A DNA stretch of 64,000 bases from Bog-473 sp963824195 (GTDB lineage: Bacteria; Actinomycetota; Acidimicrobiia; Acidimicrobiales; RAAP-2). Of the stretch, positions 15,067 to 24,151 are shown piece by piece (the first letter of the stretch is position 1; every line of letters starts with the position of its first letter). The notes below the pieces were generated by a model. It had not been told where the DNA came from, did not search any database, and saw nothing but the letters and a program-made list of their open reading frames with translations. Position numbers and translations under genes: made by a program. The stretch covers positions 1 to 64,000 of the forward strand of contig CAWGOJ010000015.1 in assembly GCA_963824195.1 (NCBI GenBank), written 5' to 3'.

Positions 15067-17775
15067 GTGTCGCACGTGGAGTGCCGCCGTCCGCGACCAG
15101 CCGGGGGAACGTCCCCGGGGCCCCCGGGGCCGATCCTCCGGAGCAGGCTCCGTCCACGCGGGGCCACAGTCGTCGGATCGGTGTGCCTCATGCTGTGCGC
15201 TGGACTGGTCCTCGGGGTCACCGGCGGGCGGCAAGCGGGCGGCACCACGACCGGAGGACCCCTCGGCGTCGCCATCACCTCCTACGACGGGGACACCGTG
15301 ACCACGACGCCCAGCGAGTCTGCGCTCGCCGGCACCGATGTCACTTACGAGGTGACGGTCTCGAACACGACGGCGAGCACCCAGACGAAGGTGGTGGTCC
15401 CCGTCGACCTGCCGGCGAACTTCACCTTGCACAGCGGATCGGAGACGCCGAGCACGGGAGCCACGGTGCTCGCAGCCGGCGTCCTCACCTGGACGGTCCC
15501 GACCATCACCGCCGGGGCGTCGGACACGCTCAGCTACACAGAGACCAGCGACACCCCCGGTGCCCTCGAGCCGGACGCGACCGCCGCGTCGGTCACCAGC
15601 GACCAGAGCACCACGCCGAGCACCGCCTCGGCCTCGGTCGAGGTGATCCCGGCGGCCGACCTCTCAATCAGCGTCAGCGACGGCATCGACTCCATCGCGC
15701 CCGGAGCGTCGGACACCTACACGATCAAGCTCACCAACAACGGGCCATCCGAGGCCCCCGATGCGACCGTCACCGAGACCTTCGTCCCCGGATTCGCCGC
15801 GGCCTCCGACGCGGAATCCATCGGGGGGACGACTTTCAGCGATCTGGGTGGAGGCCAATTCCAGTGGACCGGCATCGATCTCGTCAGTGGCGCCAACGCG
15901 ACGCTCACCCTCGTCGGGAACGTACCGTCGCCCCTCACTGCGGGCGGCGCGTTCGTGAGCTTGGCCACCGTCTCGCTGTACCCCGGTGAGGTCGACACCA
16001 ACCCGCTCTACAATGCCGTCGACTCGGATGTCGTCACCGGCACCACGACCGGAGGACCCCTCGGCGTCGCCATCACCTCCTACGACGGGGACACCGTGAC
16101 CACGACGCCCAGCGAGTCTGCGCTCGCCGGCACCGATGTCACTTACGAGGTGACGGTCTCGAACACGACGGCGAGCACCCAGACGAAGGTGGTGGTCCCC
16201 GTCGACCTGCCGGCGAACTTCACCTTGCACAGCGGATCGGAGACGCCGAGCACGGGAGCCACGGTGCTCGCAGCCGGCGTCCTCACCTGGACGGTCCCGA
16301 CCATCACCGCCGGGGCGTCGGACACGCTCAGCTACACAGAGACCAGCGACACCCCCGGTGCCCTCGAGCCGGACGCGACCGCCGCGTCGGTCACCAGCGA
16401 CCAGAGCACCACGCCGAGCACCGCCTCGGCCTCGGTCGAGGTGATCCCGGCGGCCGACCTCTCAATCAGCGTCAGCGACGGCGTCGACTCCATCGCGCCC
16501 GGAGCGTCGGACACCTACACGATCAAGCTCACCAACAACGGGCTGTCGCCCGTGACGAACGCGACGGTGGCGGACACGCTCAACGGTGGGTTCACCACAC
16601 TCTTTGCCGTCAGTTCCATAGGAGGGACGGCGTTCGCGGCTCTCGGAACCGACGAGTTCGAATGGACGGGGATCAACCTGGCCAGTGGCGCCACGGCAAC
16701 CTTCGACCTGATGGGGACCGTGTCGTCAAGCTTGTCGGCGGGTAGCCCGGTCGTGAACCTGGCCTCGAGCTCGTTGCCCCCGGGCCAGATCGACACGGAC
16801 GCGTCCTCGAACGCCGTCGACTCGGACTCCGTGATCCTGGCCCTCCAGGCGATCAGTTTCACACCGGCGCCGCTCGGCGTCGCGGGCCAGTCGGCGACGC
16901 TGTCGGCGACCGGCGGTGGATCCGGCAATCCAGTCGTCTTCTCGGTGGATCCCTCGAGCGGCGCCGGGGTGTGCACCGTGTCGGGTACCGACGGCACGAC
17001 GCTCCAGTACCAAGAGCCCGGCACGTGCGTCATCGACGCCAACCAGGCTGGGAATGCCAGCTACGCGGCTGCCCCGACCGTGACCGCTACGACCGCCGTC
17101 GAGCAGATCCCGACCTTCACCGTCGATTCGCCACCAACGACGGGAACGGTCGGGCAGGGCTACGCGTACGCGTTCACCGCGAGTGGTGTCCCCACGCCGA
17201 CGTACTCGCTCGCTCCCGGAGCGCCGTCATGGCTCTCGGTCGATGCGACGACCGGCGCCCTGTCCGGTACGCCCCCGACCGGCACCACGTCGTTCACGTA
17301 CTCGGTGATCGCCACCAACAGCGTCGGCCATGCCACCGCCGGCCCCTTCGCCGAGTCGGTGTCCACGACCACGAACGCCCGGCTCGCGGACATCTCGGCC
17401 GCGCTGTCGTGCCCGGCCACGGTGCAGGTGCGGAGCGAGGCGACCTGCACGCTCACGGTCGCCAACGCGGGCCCGGCCACGGCGAGGTTCGTCACGGCCG
17501 GCATCACCCTCCCGTTCCGGTTCTGGCGGGTGTCCACCACCGGCAGCGGTCTGTGGTTCGGCAACGCCGGGGTGTGGTTCGTCCGCACGCTGGCACCCGG
17601 TTCGTCGGCCTCCTTCGCGGTGACCTTCCGGGCCTGGGTACCGGGACGGGGATTGGTGGTGGGAGGCGGCCTATCGGGCAGCCCGGACCCTGACCATGCC
17701 AACAACGTGGCGGTGGCCACTGTCGACGTGACCCGACTTACGACGCCGACACCGCAGCGGCGCCTCTCATGGTGA
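15067..17775 (+). CDS. Secreted DUF11/Ig-like repeat surface protein
   Basis: A 902-residue protein, GTG start with AGGAGG 7 bp upstream. A long signal peptide or N-terminal anchor spans about residues 36-58 (VVGSVCLMLCAGLVLGV). It is followed by two tandem units of about 266 residues, each made of DUF11-like beta-sandwiches rich in Thr, Ser and Asp, then a further Ig-like region, a putative Ig/cadherin-like domain (SWLSVDATTGALSGTPP) and a last DUF11-like domain. No LPxTG or C-terminal membrane segment. Probably a cell-surface or extracellular stalk/adhesin. It is divergent from the fucosyltransferase operon and its Thr/Ser-rich domains are plausible glycosylation targets (inference). Confidence 0.82.
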   Translation: MSHVECRRPRPAGGTSPGPPGPILRSRLRPRGATVVGSVCLMLCAGLVLGVTGGRQAGGTTTGGPLGVAITSYDGDTVTTTPSESALAGTDVTYEVTVSNTTASTQTKVVVPVDLPANFTLHSGSETPSTGATVLAAGVLTWTVPTITAGASDTLSYTETSDTPGALEPDATAASVTSDQSTTPSTASASVEVIPAADLSISVSDGIDSIAPGASDTYTIKLTNNGPSEAPDATVTETFVPGFAAASDAESIGGTTFSDLGGGQFQWTGIDLVSGANATLTLVGNVPSPLTAGGAFVSLATVSLYPGEVDTNPLYNAVDSDVVTGTTTGGPLGVAITSYDGDTVTTTPSESALAGTDVTYEVTVSNTTASTQTKVVVPVDLPANFTLHSGSETPSTGATVLAAGVLTWTVPTITAGASDTLSYTETSDTPGALEPDATAASVTSDQSTTPSTASASVEVIPAADLSISVSDGVDSIAPGASDTYTIKLTNNGLSPVTNATVADTLNGGFTTLFAVSSIGGTAFAALGTDEFEWTGINLASGATATFDLMGTVSSSLSAGSPVVNLASSSLPPGQIDTDASSNAVDSDSVILALQAISFTPAPLGVAGQSATLSATGGGSGNPVVFSVDPSSGAGVCTVSGTDGTTLQYQEPGTCVIDANQAGNASYAAAPTVTATTAVEQIPTFTVDSPPTTGTVGQGYAYAFTASGVPTPTYSLAPGAPSWLSVDATTGALSGTPPTGTTSFTYSVIATNSVGHATAGPFAESVSTTTNARLADISAALSCPATVQVRSEATCTLTVANAGPATARFVTAGITLPFRFWRVSTTGSGLWFGNAGVWFVRTLAPGSSASFAVTFRAWVPGRGLVVGGGLSGSPDPDHANNVAVATVDVTRLTTPTPQRRLSW
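15240..15745 (+). repeat. 506-bp internal direct repeat, copy 1
   Basis: Matches 16038-16543 with a single visible difference (A at 15685 versus G at 16483, Ile to Val). The offset is 798 bp, an exact multiple of three, so protein repeats stay in frame. Confidence 0.95.
16038..16543 (+). repeat. 506-bp internal direct repeat, copy 2
   Basis: Second copy of the segment at 15240-15745. The rest of the 798-bp unit (15746-16037 versus 16544 onwards) is homologous at protein level but strongly diverged, so only this part has been recently duplicated or homogenised. Confidence 0.95.
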
Positions 17776-17859
17776 CCGACTCGCGACTCACGGCTCTCGA
17801 CCTAGGATCTAGGACCCGGGTGATCACGGTCCCGCATCGTCAAACTGAGCGGCGATCCG

Positions 17860-18666
17860 TCAGGCTAGGCGTCGGGCCACCGCCTCGGCCTGAGCGCGGT
17901 AGCCGCCGCCGAACAGCACGGAGTGGACGAGCAGGGGGTAGAGCTGGAACAAGGCGACTCGATCCCGCCAGCCGGGACTCAACGGCCGCACCTCCGTGTA
18001 GGCACTGAGCAAGCGATCAGGCACGGCGCCGAAAAGGGCGAGCATGGCGAGGTCCTCCTCGGGGTGGCCGCCGTGGACCGACGGGTCGATGAGCCATGAC
18101 CTGCCGTCGGACCCGAAGAGGACGTTGCCCCACCACAGGTCCCCGTGCAGCAACGCGGGGCCGCCCGGCGGGAGCAGCTCGCCAAGCCCGGCGACAACGG
18201 GGGCCATCGACTCCTCGAGGCCGCAGCGCGCTGCAAGCTCGCTGATCCGGGCCCCGTAGAACTCTGCGCCGTCGGGCCGCGCCGAGGGATCGACGCGGCA
18301 GGCTCCGATCCACGACGATCCTCCGCCCCAGTGGGGGAAAGGCGCGTCGTGCAGCGCCGCGAGCGCGCGGCCGAGGGACTCGTCGTGCCCAGGAGTGCGG
18401 CCCACCTGGTCGACCGCAGTCGTGACGAGAAGATCGTCCTCTGCAATCACGATGTCGGGGACGGGCGGAGCTCCCGGCACCTCGCTCAGACGCCTCAGCC
18501 CGTCGGCCTCGTCGAGCGAACCGGGACCGAGCTTGGCGACGAGCGTGCGTCCCCCGGCCTCGACAATCCACGCGTCGCCGTCGAGTCGTCTGGGCGGTCC
18601 GGTGGGACCGAGAACGCGCGCCAGACGCGTCAGCCAGCGCGCCGGAGGGGACGATGACTCGGGCAT
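17860..18666 (-). CDS. Fructosamine kinase family protein
   Basis: A 268-residue kinase of the fructosamine-3-kinase / aminoglycoside phosphotransferase fold: catalytic loop ALLHGDLWWGNVLF and metal-binding LIDPSVHGGHPEEDLAML, both typical. It phosphorylates ketoamines from glycated proteins in characterised relatives. Slightly short but complete. Its start codon region overlaps the divergent hydrolase gene by 13 bp. Confidence 0.87.
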   Translation of the reverse strand: MPESSSPPARWLTRLARVLGPTGPPRRLDGDAWIVEAGGRTLVAKLGPGSLDEADGLRRLSEVPGAPPVPDIVIAEDDLLVTTAVDQVGRTPGHDESLGRALAALHDAPFPHWGGGSSWIGACRVDPSARPDGAEFYGARISELAARCGLEESMAPVVAGLGELLPPGGPALLHGDLWWGNVLFGSDGRSWLIDPSVHGGHPEEDLAMLALFGAVPDRLLSAYTEVRPLSPGWRDRVALFQLYPLLVHSVLFGGGYRAQAEAVARRLA

Positions 18667-19259
18667 TCGAGCATGATGGCACCGTGACCGGATCGGCACC
18701 GATTGGCCTCGTGCTGACGCCCGGCGCCAGCGCGGGGCGCGACCAGCCCGCACTCGTGGCGATAGACCAGGCGGCCACGCAGCTCGGCATAGCAGTACTG
18801 CGAGTCGAGTTCCCCGGGCGCGCCGCGGGGAAGCGCCGTCCTGACCCGCCCGATGTGTGCATCCGAACGGTCCGCAACGCAGCGTCGGAGCTCGCCGACC
18901 GACTCCAGGTCCCGACGACCAGGGTGGCGATAGGCGGTCGCTCCATGGGCGGCCGGATGTGCTCCATGGCGGTGGCCGAGGGCCTGGAGGTGGCCGCCCT
19001 CGTCCTGGTCAGCTACCCGCTGCACCCTCCGGGACGGCCGGACCGACTGCGGACCGCCCATTTCCCCGACCTGGACCTGCCATGCCTCTTTGTCTCCGGT
19101 CGGCGGGACGCCTTCGGCACCCCCGCCGAACTCGAGGAGGAGACCGCGGCAATACCGGGAGCGGTCACGCTCGTCGTCATGGATGGGGACCACTCACTGC
19201 GGAAACGGGATTCCGAGATCGCCGCCATCGTCGCTCCGTGGCTGGCCGGTCTGACCTGA
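18654..19259 (+). CDS. Alpha/beta hydrolase, TEX30/KANL3-like
   Basis: A 201-residue alpha/beta hydrolase: LVLTPGASAGRDQP oxyanion segment, nucleophile elbow AIGGRSMGGRMCS (Gly-x-Ser-x-Gly), Asp in SGRRDAFGTP and His in DGDHSLRK, giving a complete triad. Related to the dienelactone hydrolase/TEX30 group of unknown substrate. Start ATG at 18654 overlaps the divergent kinase gene by 13 bp. Convergent with the glycosyltransferase at 19266. Confidence 0.85.
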   Translation: MTRAFEHDGTVTGSAPIGLVLTPGASAGRDQPALVAIDQAATQLGIAVLRVEFPGRAAGKRRPDPPDVCIRTVRNAASELADRLQVPTTRVAIGGRSMGGRMCSMAVAEGLEVAALVLVSYPLHPPGRPDRLRTAHFPDLDLPCLFVSGRRDAFGTPAELEEETAAIPGAVTLVVMDGDHSLRKRDSEIAAIVAPWLAGLT

Positions 19260-19265
19260 TCACTG

Positions 19266-20303
19266 TCATATGGTGGCGGTGCCGGATGGGTCGGATTCGT
19301 TGACGACCTGCCGGTACGCGTCGACGTACGCATCCACCATGCGGTCGCTGCTGAATCGTTGCTTGGCCACGGCTCGAACCGTCCGCCTGTCGAATTGGCC
19401 GACTCGGTCCACCGCCTCAGCTGCCGATGCGATGTCGGACACCAGGGAACCTGTCGTTCCTTCGACGATGAGCTCTGACATTGAACCTCGGTCGAAGGCA
19501 ATCACCGGCGTTCCACAGGCCATCGCCTCCACGACGGAGAGCCCGAAGGGCTCGTCGAAGGCGATCAGATGGAGTAGTGCGATGGCGCCGCCCAGGAACG
19601 AAGAACGGTCATCCGATTGGACGGGTCCAACGAACTGCACACGCTCGCCGTCGAGGCGTGGCACGACCTCGTTTTCGAAGTACGCCTGATCCTGAACGAT
19701 CCCGGCAATCCGGAGGGGGAGGCCGGCTCTGGTTGCGACGTCGATCGCCTGCACCACCCCCTTGTCCGGGTGGATGCGCCCGAAGAACGCCAAGTAGGAA
19801 CCCGATGCCGCGTTGAGGGCGAAGTCCCTCATGGCGATCCCGTGATGGATGGTGGCGACGTAGTCGAGGTCGGGATGCCTGTCGGAGTTGCTGATGGCGA
19901 CATACGACGTGTGGTGGTTGTACTTGGCGTAGACCGGCACGATTCGCGGAGAAGAGAAGCCATGAATGGTCGTGATGATCGGAGTCGAGACCAACCCGGA
20001 GTAGGTGAGCGGCAGGAAGTCGAAGCTGTTGTGGATGATGTCGAACTCGGCTGCCTGCTCGAACACCTCCGAGACATGCAGGCACTCGGCGACCTTCGGG
20101 TCGATGTTCGGGTCCTCGGACCAGCCTCGTGGGATCACGCTGTGCAAACGGGCCGAGGTTTCTGAATCGCCTGAGGCGAAGAGTGTGACGTCGTGGCCGC
20201 GGGCTACGAGCCCCTCGGTCAAGAGCGAGGCAAACAGCTCCCACGGACCGTAGTGGCGTGGCGGGACCCGCCATGAAATCGGTGCGAGTACCGCAATTCG
20301 CAC
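19266..20303 (-). CDS. Glycosyltransferase family 4
   Basis: A 345-residue GT-B enzyme: N-terminal MRIAVLAPISWRVPPRHYG, donor-site motif LIAFDEPFGLSVVEAMACGT with the GT4 Glu residues seven apart (EPFGLSVVE). Sugar donor and acceptor unknown. GTG start at 20303, 7 bp after a small upstream gene. It is the last gene of a five-gene leftward operon with a GH130 enzyme. Confidence 0.88.
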   Translation of the reverse strand: MRIAVLAPISWRVPPRHYGPWELFASLLTEGLVARGHDVTLFASGDSETSARLHSVIPRGWSEDPNIDPKVAECLHVSEVFEQAAEFDIIHNSFDFLPLTYSGLVSTPIITTIHGFSSPRIVPVYAKYNHHTSYVAISNSDRHPDLDYVATIHHGIAMRDFALNAASGSYLAFFGRIHPDKGVVQAIDVATRAGLPLRIAGIVQDQAYFENEVVPRLDGERVQFVGPVQSDDRSSFLGGAIALLHLIAFDEPFGLSVVEAMACGTPVIAFDRGSMSELIVEGTTGSLVSDIASAAEAVDRVGQFDRRTVRAVAKQRFSSDRMVDAYVDAYRQVVNESDPSGTATI

Positions 20304-20310
20304 TGGGCCC

Positions 20311-20442
20311 TCAGCGCCCCAGCCCGAGGCGATCGGCCTTCTTCTCCCGCTCTTCCCTCTTCTCTCGTTTTACCTCCCTCTTCTCCTTGAGGGACTTGCC
20401 GGCCTTCTTTCCAGAGGGTCTCTGGGGGGATCGGTCAGGCAT
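20311..20442 (-). CDS. 43-residue highly basic protein
   Basis: Very short protein starting MPDRSPQRPSGKKAGKS and then running in Lys/Arg/Glu repeats (LKEKREVKREKREEREKK) to its stop. A good GGAG lies 8 bp before the ATG at 20442, and the frame fills the gap between the GH130 gene (33 bp away) and the GT4 gene (7 bp away). Function unknown; perhaps a single charged helix or nucleic-acid-binding peptide. Confidence 0.6.
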   Translation of the reverse strand: MPDRSPQRPSGKKAGKSLKEKREVKREKREEREKKADRLGLGR

Positions 20443-20475
20443 GATGTTCTCCAGTCGTTGGCGGGGGTGCGGGAG

Positions 20476-21963
20476 TCAATCGGGAATCGTTCTGAGAGCG
20501 TCGAGGAGTTCGTTCACGGGCACGGTCGCCACACCGATTGCGGCATCGCCGATCCCATAGGGAATGACCAGGGTGCCCGAGTGGAGGAGGGCGCCACAGG
20601 AGTACACGACATTGGGTACATAGCCGTCCTGCTCGTCATGAGCGGGGCTGAGGAGCGGCTCGCGAAGCCGACCGATGATTCGGGTGGGGTCGTCGAGGTC
20701 GAGCAGAACAGCTCCGATGTTGTAGGTGCGCATGGGACCGACACCGTGGGTGAGCACCAGCCAGCCCGAGTCGGTCTCAATCGGGGACCCGCAGTTGCCG
20801 AGTTGGACGATCTCCCAGGACTCGGTGGGTGTCTGGCATGCCAGAGCCGCTTCCCAACGACGCGGACTCTCCGAGTACGCGATCGTGTTCGACTCACGAT
20901 CACATCGAGAGAGGGCAGCGAAGCGGTCTCCGATGCGGCGGGGGAACAGGGCAAGCCCCTTGTTGGTTGCCGCCGCCCCTACCATCGGCGAGGAGGAGAA
21001 GGTCACGAAGTCCTTCGTCTCGAGCAGTTGTTGGCAGATGTCGGCACCGTTGTATGCCGTGTAGGAAGCGTAGTAGGTGACGGTGGAATCGTTCTCGGTG
21101 AAGCGCACGAAGCGACCGTCTTCCATGCCTCCGACCTCGGCACTCATGGACGGGAGAAGGACCCGCTCGCTCAGCGACGTGCCGTGTTCGAATCGGACGG
21201 TGTAGCTCCGCTCGGCGATCTCACGTATGAGGCCGATGGTCCTTCTCGCCTGCTTTCGAGTGGCCACATGGTCCTCGAGCAATCTGAGTCGGCCCTCCAT
21301 CTCCGCTTCGGTGAACCATGGACCCAGGTGACCGAGGACGTAGTCGGCATCGTCCCCGCTGCCGTCGAGCCGGGCGAGTTCCGACTTGAATGTGTCGGCC
21401 TCAAGCATCGCGGCGTCCCGATGTCCGGTCGTGGCAAATGTTGGTCTGGGGTCGAAGTCGACATCGCCTGAACCGGTGACCGTCCCCGTCCGAAACCCGA
21501 TGGAGGAGCTGTGGCCATCGCCGATGGCCCGGACGCTCATGACGAAGCGCACACTGCCCGGGCCAACCTGGGACTGGTCGGGGTGCAGCACCATGCTCGG
21601 ATTGCAGAGAGCGGCACCCTCGACGGCGTATTCGCTCGTGAAGGTGGCACCGAGCAGCAGACGGCGGATCGGGGACAGCTCGCGTCCTGGGGACAGGCGG
21701 TCGGCGAGCTCGTCAGCGTGCCGGAGAAAGGTGTCGGTCAGAGCGCGATGGCGCCCGTTGAACCGGGCGATCACGTCCTCGTAGCTCCGTTCCACTTCGT
21801 CGTCCGGGAGAGCCAAGAGGCGTTGCAACACCGCAGAGGATCGCGACTCCTGGTGGTCGAAACCCTCTTGACCAGGAACAAACAGTCGAGCCACCACGCG
21901 CGACTTGTCCGCCGCGATGTGAACCGGGCTGCGACGGGCCAGCCTGGACGCCTCCAGGGTCAT
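20476..21963 (-). CDS. GH130 family glycoside phosphorylase/hydrolase
   Basis: A 495-residue five-bladed beta-propeller of the GH130 type: ALCNPSMVLHPDQS, GNCGSPIETDSGWLVLTHGVG, DGYVPNVVYSCGAL and GIGDAAIGVATVPVNELL are characteristic. Characterised GH130 enzymes phosphorolyse beta-1,4- or beta-1,2-mannosides. The longer N-terminus (about 120 residues) is usual in one subgroup. Its ATG overlaps the TGA of the upstream toroid gene (ATGA). Probably trims or recycles a mannoside made by the flanking GT4 enzymes; this is inference. Confidence 0.87.
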   Translation of the reverse strand: MTLEASRLARRSPVHIAADKSRVVARLFVPGQEGFDHQESRSSAVLQRLLALPDDEVERSYEDVIARFNGRHRALTDTFLRHADELADRLSPGRELSPIRRLLLGATFTSEYAVEGAALCNPSMVLHPDQSQVGPGSVRFVMSVRAIGDGHSSSIGFRTGTVTGSGDVDFDPRPTFATTGHRDAAMLEADTFKSELARLDGSGDDADYVLGHLGPWFTEAEMEGRLRLLEDHVATRKQARRTIGLIREIAERSYTVRFEHGTSLSERVLLPSMSAEVGGMEDGRFVRFTENDSTVTYYASYTAYNGADICQQLLETKDFVTFSSSPMVGAAATNKGLALFPRRIGDRFAALSRCDRESNTIAYSESPRRWEAALACQTPTESWEIVQLGNCGSPIETDSGWLVLTHGVGPMRTYNIGAVLLDLDDPTRIIGRLREPLLSPAHDEQDGYVPNVVYSCGALLHSGTLVIPYGIGDAAIGVATVPVNELLDALRTIPD

Positions 21964-22988
21964 TGCAAGACCCTCGCCACGGACCGTGCGTGCTGCAGGG
22001 TCGACAGGAGGGCCAGCGTCGACTCTGTGCCCTGGTTGCGATTCGCACCGCCCCGCTCCAGGCCGTCAAAGGCTCCGCCGGTGTCGGGATCCCACATGAC
22101 GACGCCCTCGTCGTTGTTCCCGCCAAACCAATCTGCGGCCGCGGTCACGCCGTCCGGCCACCTTCGGTTGCCGTCGACGGTCCCGGCCCGGGCGCAGGCG
22201 TCGGCAAGCGCCGCCACCTCAATGGGCTGTTGGTCGAATCCAGGACCATGGTCGTCGGGACCACTGCCGCCGACAGGGGTTACCGACAGACAGCCGCGGG
22301 GGGTCTCGCGGTCGAGCAGCCATTCCAAGAGGTCCAACCCTCGGCGCAGGAGGGCCGGACGCCCAAGAGCGGAACCGGCCGCAATCATTGCTTCCGGGAG
22401 GGTGGCGTTGGCATAGGTGAGGCGCCGCTCGGGCCACGGCCACAGTGCGTCTGGGCCCGGACCGGTCATGGCGTCGGCGGCATCGGACAGCAGCGCACGC
22501 GCCGATGTGTTTCCGGGATCGACACCGAGAACCTCGGCGGCGCCCAGAGCCGCGAAGGCCATCGCCTTCGGCCACGTCGATCGCTGTCTCATCGATCGCC
22601 CCAGCGCGCTGGTGGCCAAGTGGCGTATCAGGTGATCGTCGCTGCGCGCGGCGGCGGTGCCCAACCCCCAGATGCTCCTGCCCCAGCAGTCATTGAGGGC
22701 TGGGCGATCTTCCCAGGTACCCCGTCTGTTCATTCGATTTCGGCACTTGCCCTGCCGATCCAACGCATCGTGAAGAAACCTCAGGCTCAGCAGCTCCAGT
22801 TCGTGTACCGCTGATGCGCCGTCAGGTTCGCGGGCAGCCACCACAAGCACGCGGGCCATGTCGTCGGTGCAGTAGCCGTGGTCCGGCCTGGGCTCGCGGT
22901 AGAGGGCGTGCTCGAAGGTCGCTCGCTCGTCGGTCATGTGGACGAGGTGGCGGAAGTCCGGCTGAGGAGTCTCCAAGAGCGGGCTCAT
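21960..22988 (-). CDS. Alpha/alpha-toroid (six-hairpin glycosidase-like) protein
   Basis: A 342-residue, almost all-helical protein resembling the glycosidase/epimerase-like toroids found next to GH130 and GT4 genes: PRPDHGYCTDDMARVL, then GRSIWGLGTA and FDQQPIEVAALADACA. The start MSPLLETPQPDF at 22988 overlaps the TGA of the upstream GT4 gene (TGATG). Catalytic residues are not identified; often annotated simply as glycosyltransferase, which the fold does not support. Confidence 0.7.
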   Translation of the reverse strand: MSPLLETPQPDFRHLVHMTDERATFEHALYREPRPDHGYCTDDMARVLVVAAREPDGASAVHELELLSLRFLHDALDRQGKCRNRMNRRGTWEDRPALNDCWGRSIWGLGTAAARSDDHLIRHLATSALGRSMRQRSTWPKAMAFAALGAAEVLGVDPGNTSARALLSDAADAMTGPGPDALWPWPERRLTYANATLPEAMIAAGSALGRPALLRRGLDLLEWLLDRETPRGCLSVTPVGGSGPDDHGPGFDQQPIEVAALADACARAGTVDGNRRWPDGVTAAADWFGGNNDEGVVMWDPDTGGAFDGLERGGANRNQGTESTLALLSTLQHARSVARVLQ

Positions 22989-24151
22989 ACCAATGCGAGC
23001 CGTTGCTCGAGGAGGTGGTTGGCCAGGTGCAGGTACTCGCCCGCGACCACTGACCATCCGAGGCTCGGCGCCAGGCGGGAGGCCTCCGCGGCCATGTTGG
23101 CGGCCAGCTCGGGTCTGGTGAGGACCCTTCTCAGGGCACGCGCCATTGCATCGGGGTCATCGTGGTCGACCACCAGTCCGGCGCCGCTCGAGAGCAGTTC
23201 GACCGCGTGCGGGAATGCCGTCGCGACCACAGGTCTGCCGGCAGCGATGGCGTCGACGAGTACGCCCGACGTCACCTGCTCCTTGGAGTCATACGGCAGG
23301 ACGACCACTTTGCTGGACTGGATCAGCGCCGTGAGCGACGCCACATCGCGATAATCGGCGTCGAAGCTGACGGAGGAAGAGATCCCGTGGCGCTCCGCCT
23401 GCTCGATGCGGTCTTGACGGTATGACTCTCCTTGAACGGCCAGGACCTTGGGGTGGGTCCGGCCGGACACCAGATAGCGCGGCCGCATCGGGAGATCGTG
23501 CAGAGTTCGCATCGACTCAATGACCCTCTCAATGCCTTTGCCCGGTCCGATGAGGCCCCAGGTCAAAATGACCGGGCGGCCCTTCGGGTCAGGCACGACA
23601 CGTCCAGTAGGGATGGCTGCGCCGTGGGCAATCGTTTCCACTTTGGCGGCGTCCACCTCGAATCCATCGCACAGCCGGACCCGGGCCGCCTCCGTCATCA
23701 CCACGACCCGGTCCGCCAGAGCGGCCACATCGTTCAGTACTGAGCGCTGATGTGGTGTCGGGTTCGTCAGGATCGTGTGGGCGATGACGATGCAGGGGAC
23801 GTGGAGACCGCCCAGGACCTCGAGCACGTCGTCACCGTCGGTACCTCCGTACAGCCCGTATTCGTGCTGGACGACGGCCACATCGCATTGGTTCAGCGAG
23901 TCCACGCTCGCGAGCATGGAGCGCGCCGATCCGCTGACCATCTCGCCGATGACCCGATCGCCGTGCATTGACTGTCCGCCCCTGTCGACGACGCGCACGA
24001 TGTTGACCTCGGCGTCGTTGGCCGCCAGCCCGGACGCCAGCGCAGAGGTGAACGTGGCCAGGCCGCACGCTGTCGGGGGGTACGAGCTGAGAATTCCGAA
24101 AGTGCGAGCGCGGCCATCAGGGCTTTCGATGGGCAAATTCGGGACGCGCAC
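22985..24151 (-). CDS. Glycosyltransferase family 4, operon leader gene
   Basis: A 388-residue GT-B glycosyltransferase: TFGILSSYPPTACGLATF near the N-terminus, HEYGLYGG, VILTWGLIGPGKGIERVI and a donor-site region LPYDSKEQVTSGVLVDAIAAG, where the usual first Glu is shifted. GTG start with GAGGAG upstream. First gene of the GT4 / toroid / GH130 / small basic protein / GT4 operon. Sugar specificity unknown, mannose being plausible because of GH130. Confidence 0.86.
   Translation of the reverse strand: MRVPNLPIESPDGRARTFGILSSYPPTACGLATFTSALASGLAANDAEVNIVRVVDRGGQSMHGDRVIGEMVSGSARSMLASVDSLNQCDVAVVQHEYGLYGGTDGDDVLEVLGGLHVPCIVIAHTILTNPTPHQRSVLNDVAALADRVVVMTEAARVRLCDGFEVDAAKVETIAHGAAIPTGRVVPDPKGRPVILTWGLIGPGKGIERVIESMRTLHDLPMRPRYLVSGRTHPKVLAVQGESYRQDRIEQAERHGISSSVSFDADYRDVASLTALIQSSKVVVLPYDSKEQVTSGVLVDAIAAGRPVVATAFPHAVELLSSGAGLVVDHDDPDAMARALRRVLTRPELAANMAAEASRLAPSLGWSVVAGEYLHLANHLLEQRLALV

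Noticed and set aside
15240..16543. Insertion sequence or CRISPR-like repeat
   Set aside because: The repeat is coding, in frame, without inverted ends or spacers; it is a domain duplication.
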